From the NCBI RefSeq assembly GCF_040026395.1, contig NZ_CP157278.1, forward strand, positions 4,092,001 to 4,156,000: a stretch of DNA of 64,000 nucleotides, written 5' to 3'. Made by a program: the position numbers and the translations under genes. Positions 63,635 through 64,000 of this stretch are shown piece by piece (the stretch's first letter is position 1; every line of letters begins with the position of its first letter). Source of the stretch: Pedobacter lusitanus (GTDB lineage Bacteria; Bacteroidota; Bacteroidia; Sphingobacteriales; Sphingobacteriaceae). The notes below the pieces were generated by a model, which saw only the letters and a program-made list of their open reading frames with translations, was not told the origin of the DNA and did not search any database.

Positions 63635-63672
63635 TTCATCAGCAGATATATAAACCTTTAAAATAGCCGGTT

Positions 63673-64000
63673 ATGATTTTAAATAAAATAAAAAACAATA
63701 TTCAGGAACCTCGTATTACATTAGTTGGAGCCGGCCCCGGAGATCCTGATTTAATAAGTTTAAAAGGTGTTAAGGCACTCAATACTGCTGATGTCGTTTT
63801 ATATGACGCTTTAGTCAATGGTGCATTGCTTAATCACGCCCCTGAACACGCCATAAAGATTTTTGTGGGAGGTCAGTTTGACGGAGAATCGTTTTCGCAG
63901 GATGCGGTCAATAAATTAATGATTGATTATGCACTGAATTACGGTCATGTAGTCAGACTTAAAAGCGGTGATCCTTTTGTATTTGCCAAAGGCTTTGAAG
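63673..64000 (+). CDS. cobA: Uroporphyrinogen-III C-methyltransferase, partial
   Basis: A 109-residue N-terminal part. TLVGAGPGDPDLISLKGVKAL and ADVVLYDALVN are hallmarks of SUMT/CobA, and VVRLKSGDPFVFAKGFE is the second SAM-binding motif. It makes precorrin-2 on the way to siroheme or cobalamin. The window ends inside the gene. It could be stand-alone or part of a CysG-like fusion. An Rrf2 regulator lies directly upstream. Confidence 0.88.
   Translation, partial: MILNKIKNNIQEPRITLVGAGPGDPDLISLKGVKALNTADVVLYDALVNGALLNHAPEHAIKIFVGGQFDGESFSQDAVNKLMIDYALNYGHVVRLKSGDPFVFAKGFE

Overview
The window looks like chromosome from a Bacteroidota bacterium, most likely family Sphingobacteriaceae and Pedobacter-like. 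This is inferred from recurrent TAnnTTTG-type -7 promoter boxes, the kinds of genes present (ThrA fusion, GH18/GH29 enzymes, MurQ, IntDOT-type integrase, C39 peptide exporter) and protein style. I could run no database search, so the genus is an inference.

Layout. 1-5300: a divergent partial gene, a six-fold 10-bp-phased TTAAC array, then the threonine operon thrA-thrB-thrC behind a Thr/Ile-rich leader peptide and an attenuator hairpin. 5337-17200: a META-domain lipoprotein, metH-metF behind a SAM-I (S-box) riboswitch, a Bax-inhibitor-like protein, a hypothetical gene with murQ, a C-terminal processing protease, der and era. 17309-17951: three tandem initiator-tRNA-Met/tRNA-Glu pairs.

17931-33232: a 15.3-kb defence island integrated into the 3' end of the third tRNA-Glu. 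It is bounded by a perfect 24-bp direct repeat. Its tyrosine integrase is split by an IS3-family element with a 4-bp target duplication, so the island is probably stranded. Its cargo is a tightly coupled six-gene operon (hsdM-hsdS-DUF262/DUF1524 nuclease-small unknown-hsdR with an extra N-terminal domain-YgjP-like metallohydrolase) and an AbiE toxin-antitoxin pair whose toxin has one in-frame amber codon. Next to the island lie a decayed Fic gene (in-frame TGA plus a motif change) and an RNA-repair cassette: a KxDG nucleotidyltransferase ligase with a one-base frameshift, and an intact HD-phosphoesterase/polynucleotide kinase.

36900-47353: secreted or surface proteins (DUF5648-like lipoprotein, GH18 chitinase with CBM5/12-like tail, GH29 fucosidase, a putative glycoside hydrolase), a thiolase, a DUF417 protein, a large perfect palindrome, and a divergent oxidoreductase/AraC pair. 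47354-52087: the most novel-looking locus, a peptide-secretion system. Three double-glycine-leader peptides share leaders and C-termini and accompany a C39 peptidase-ABC exporter and a HlyD adaptor. Two of the peptide genes share a conserved upstream/5'UTR element, and each peptide gene is followed by a related CCGTTAT-type hairpin.

52286-64000: DoxX-like, DinB and TfoX-N proteins; an alkylation-repair operon with a split Ada (AraC-Ogt, 2OG oxygenase, stand-alone Ada zinc domain, AlkB); a hybrid histidine kinase facing a sigma-54 response regulator; a repeat-bearing exported protein; a membrane sterol-desaturase-like oxygenase; an Rrf2 regulator; and the start of a uroporphyrinogen-III methyltransferase gene.
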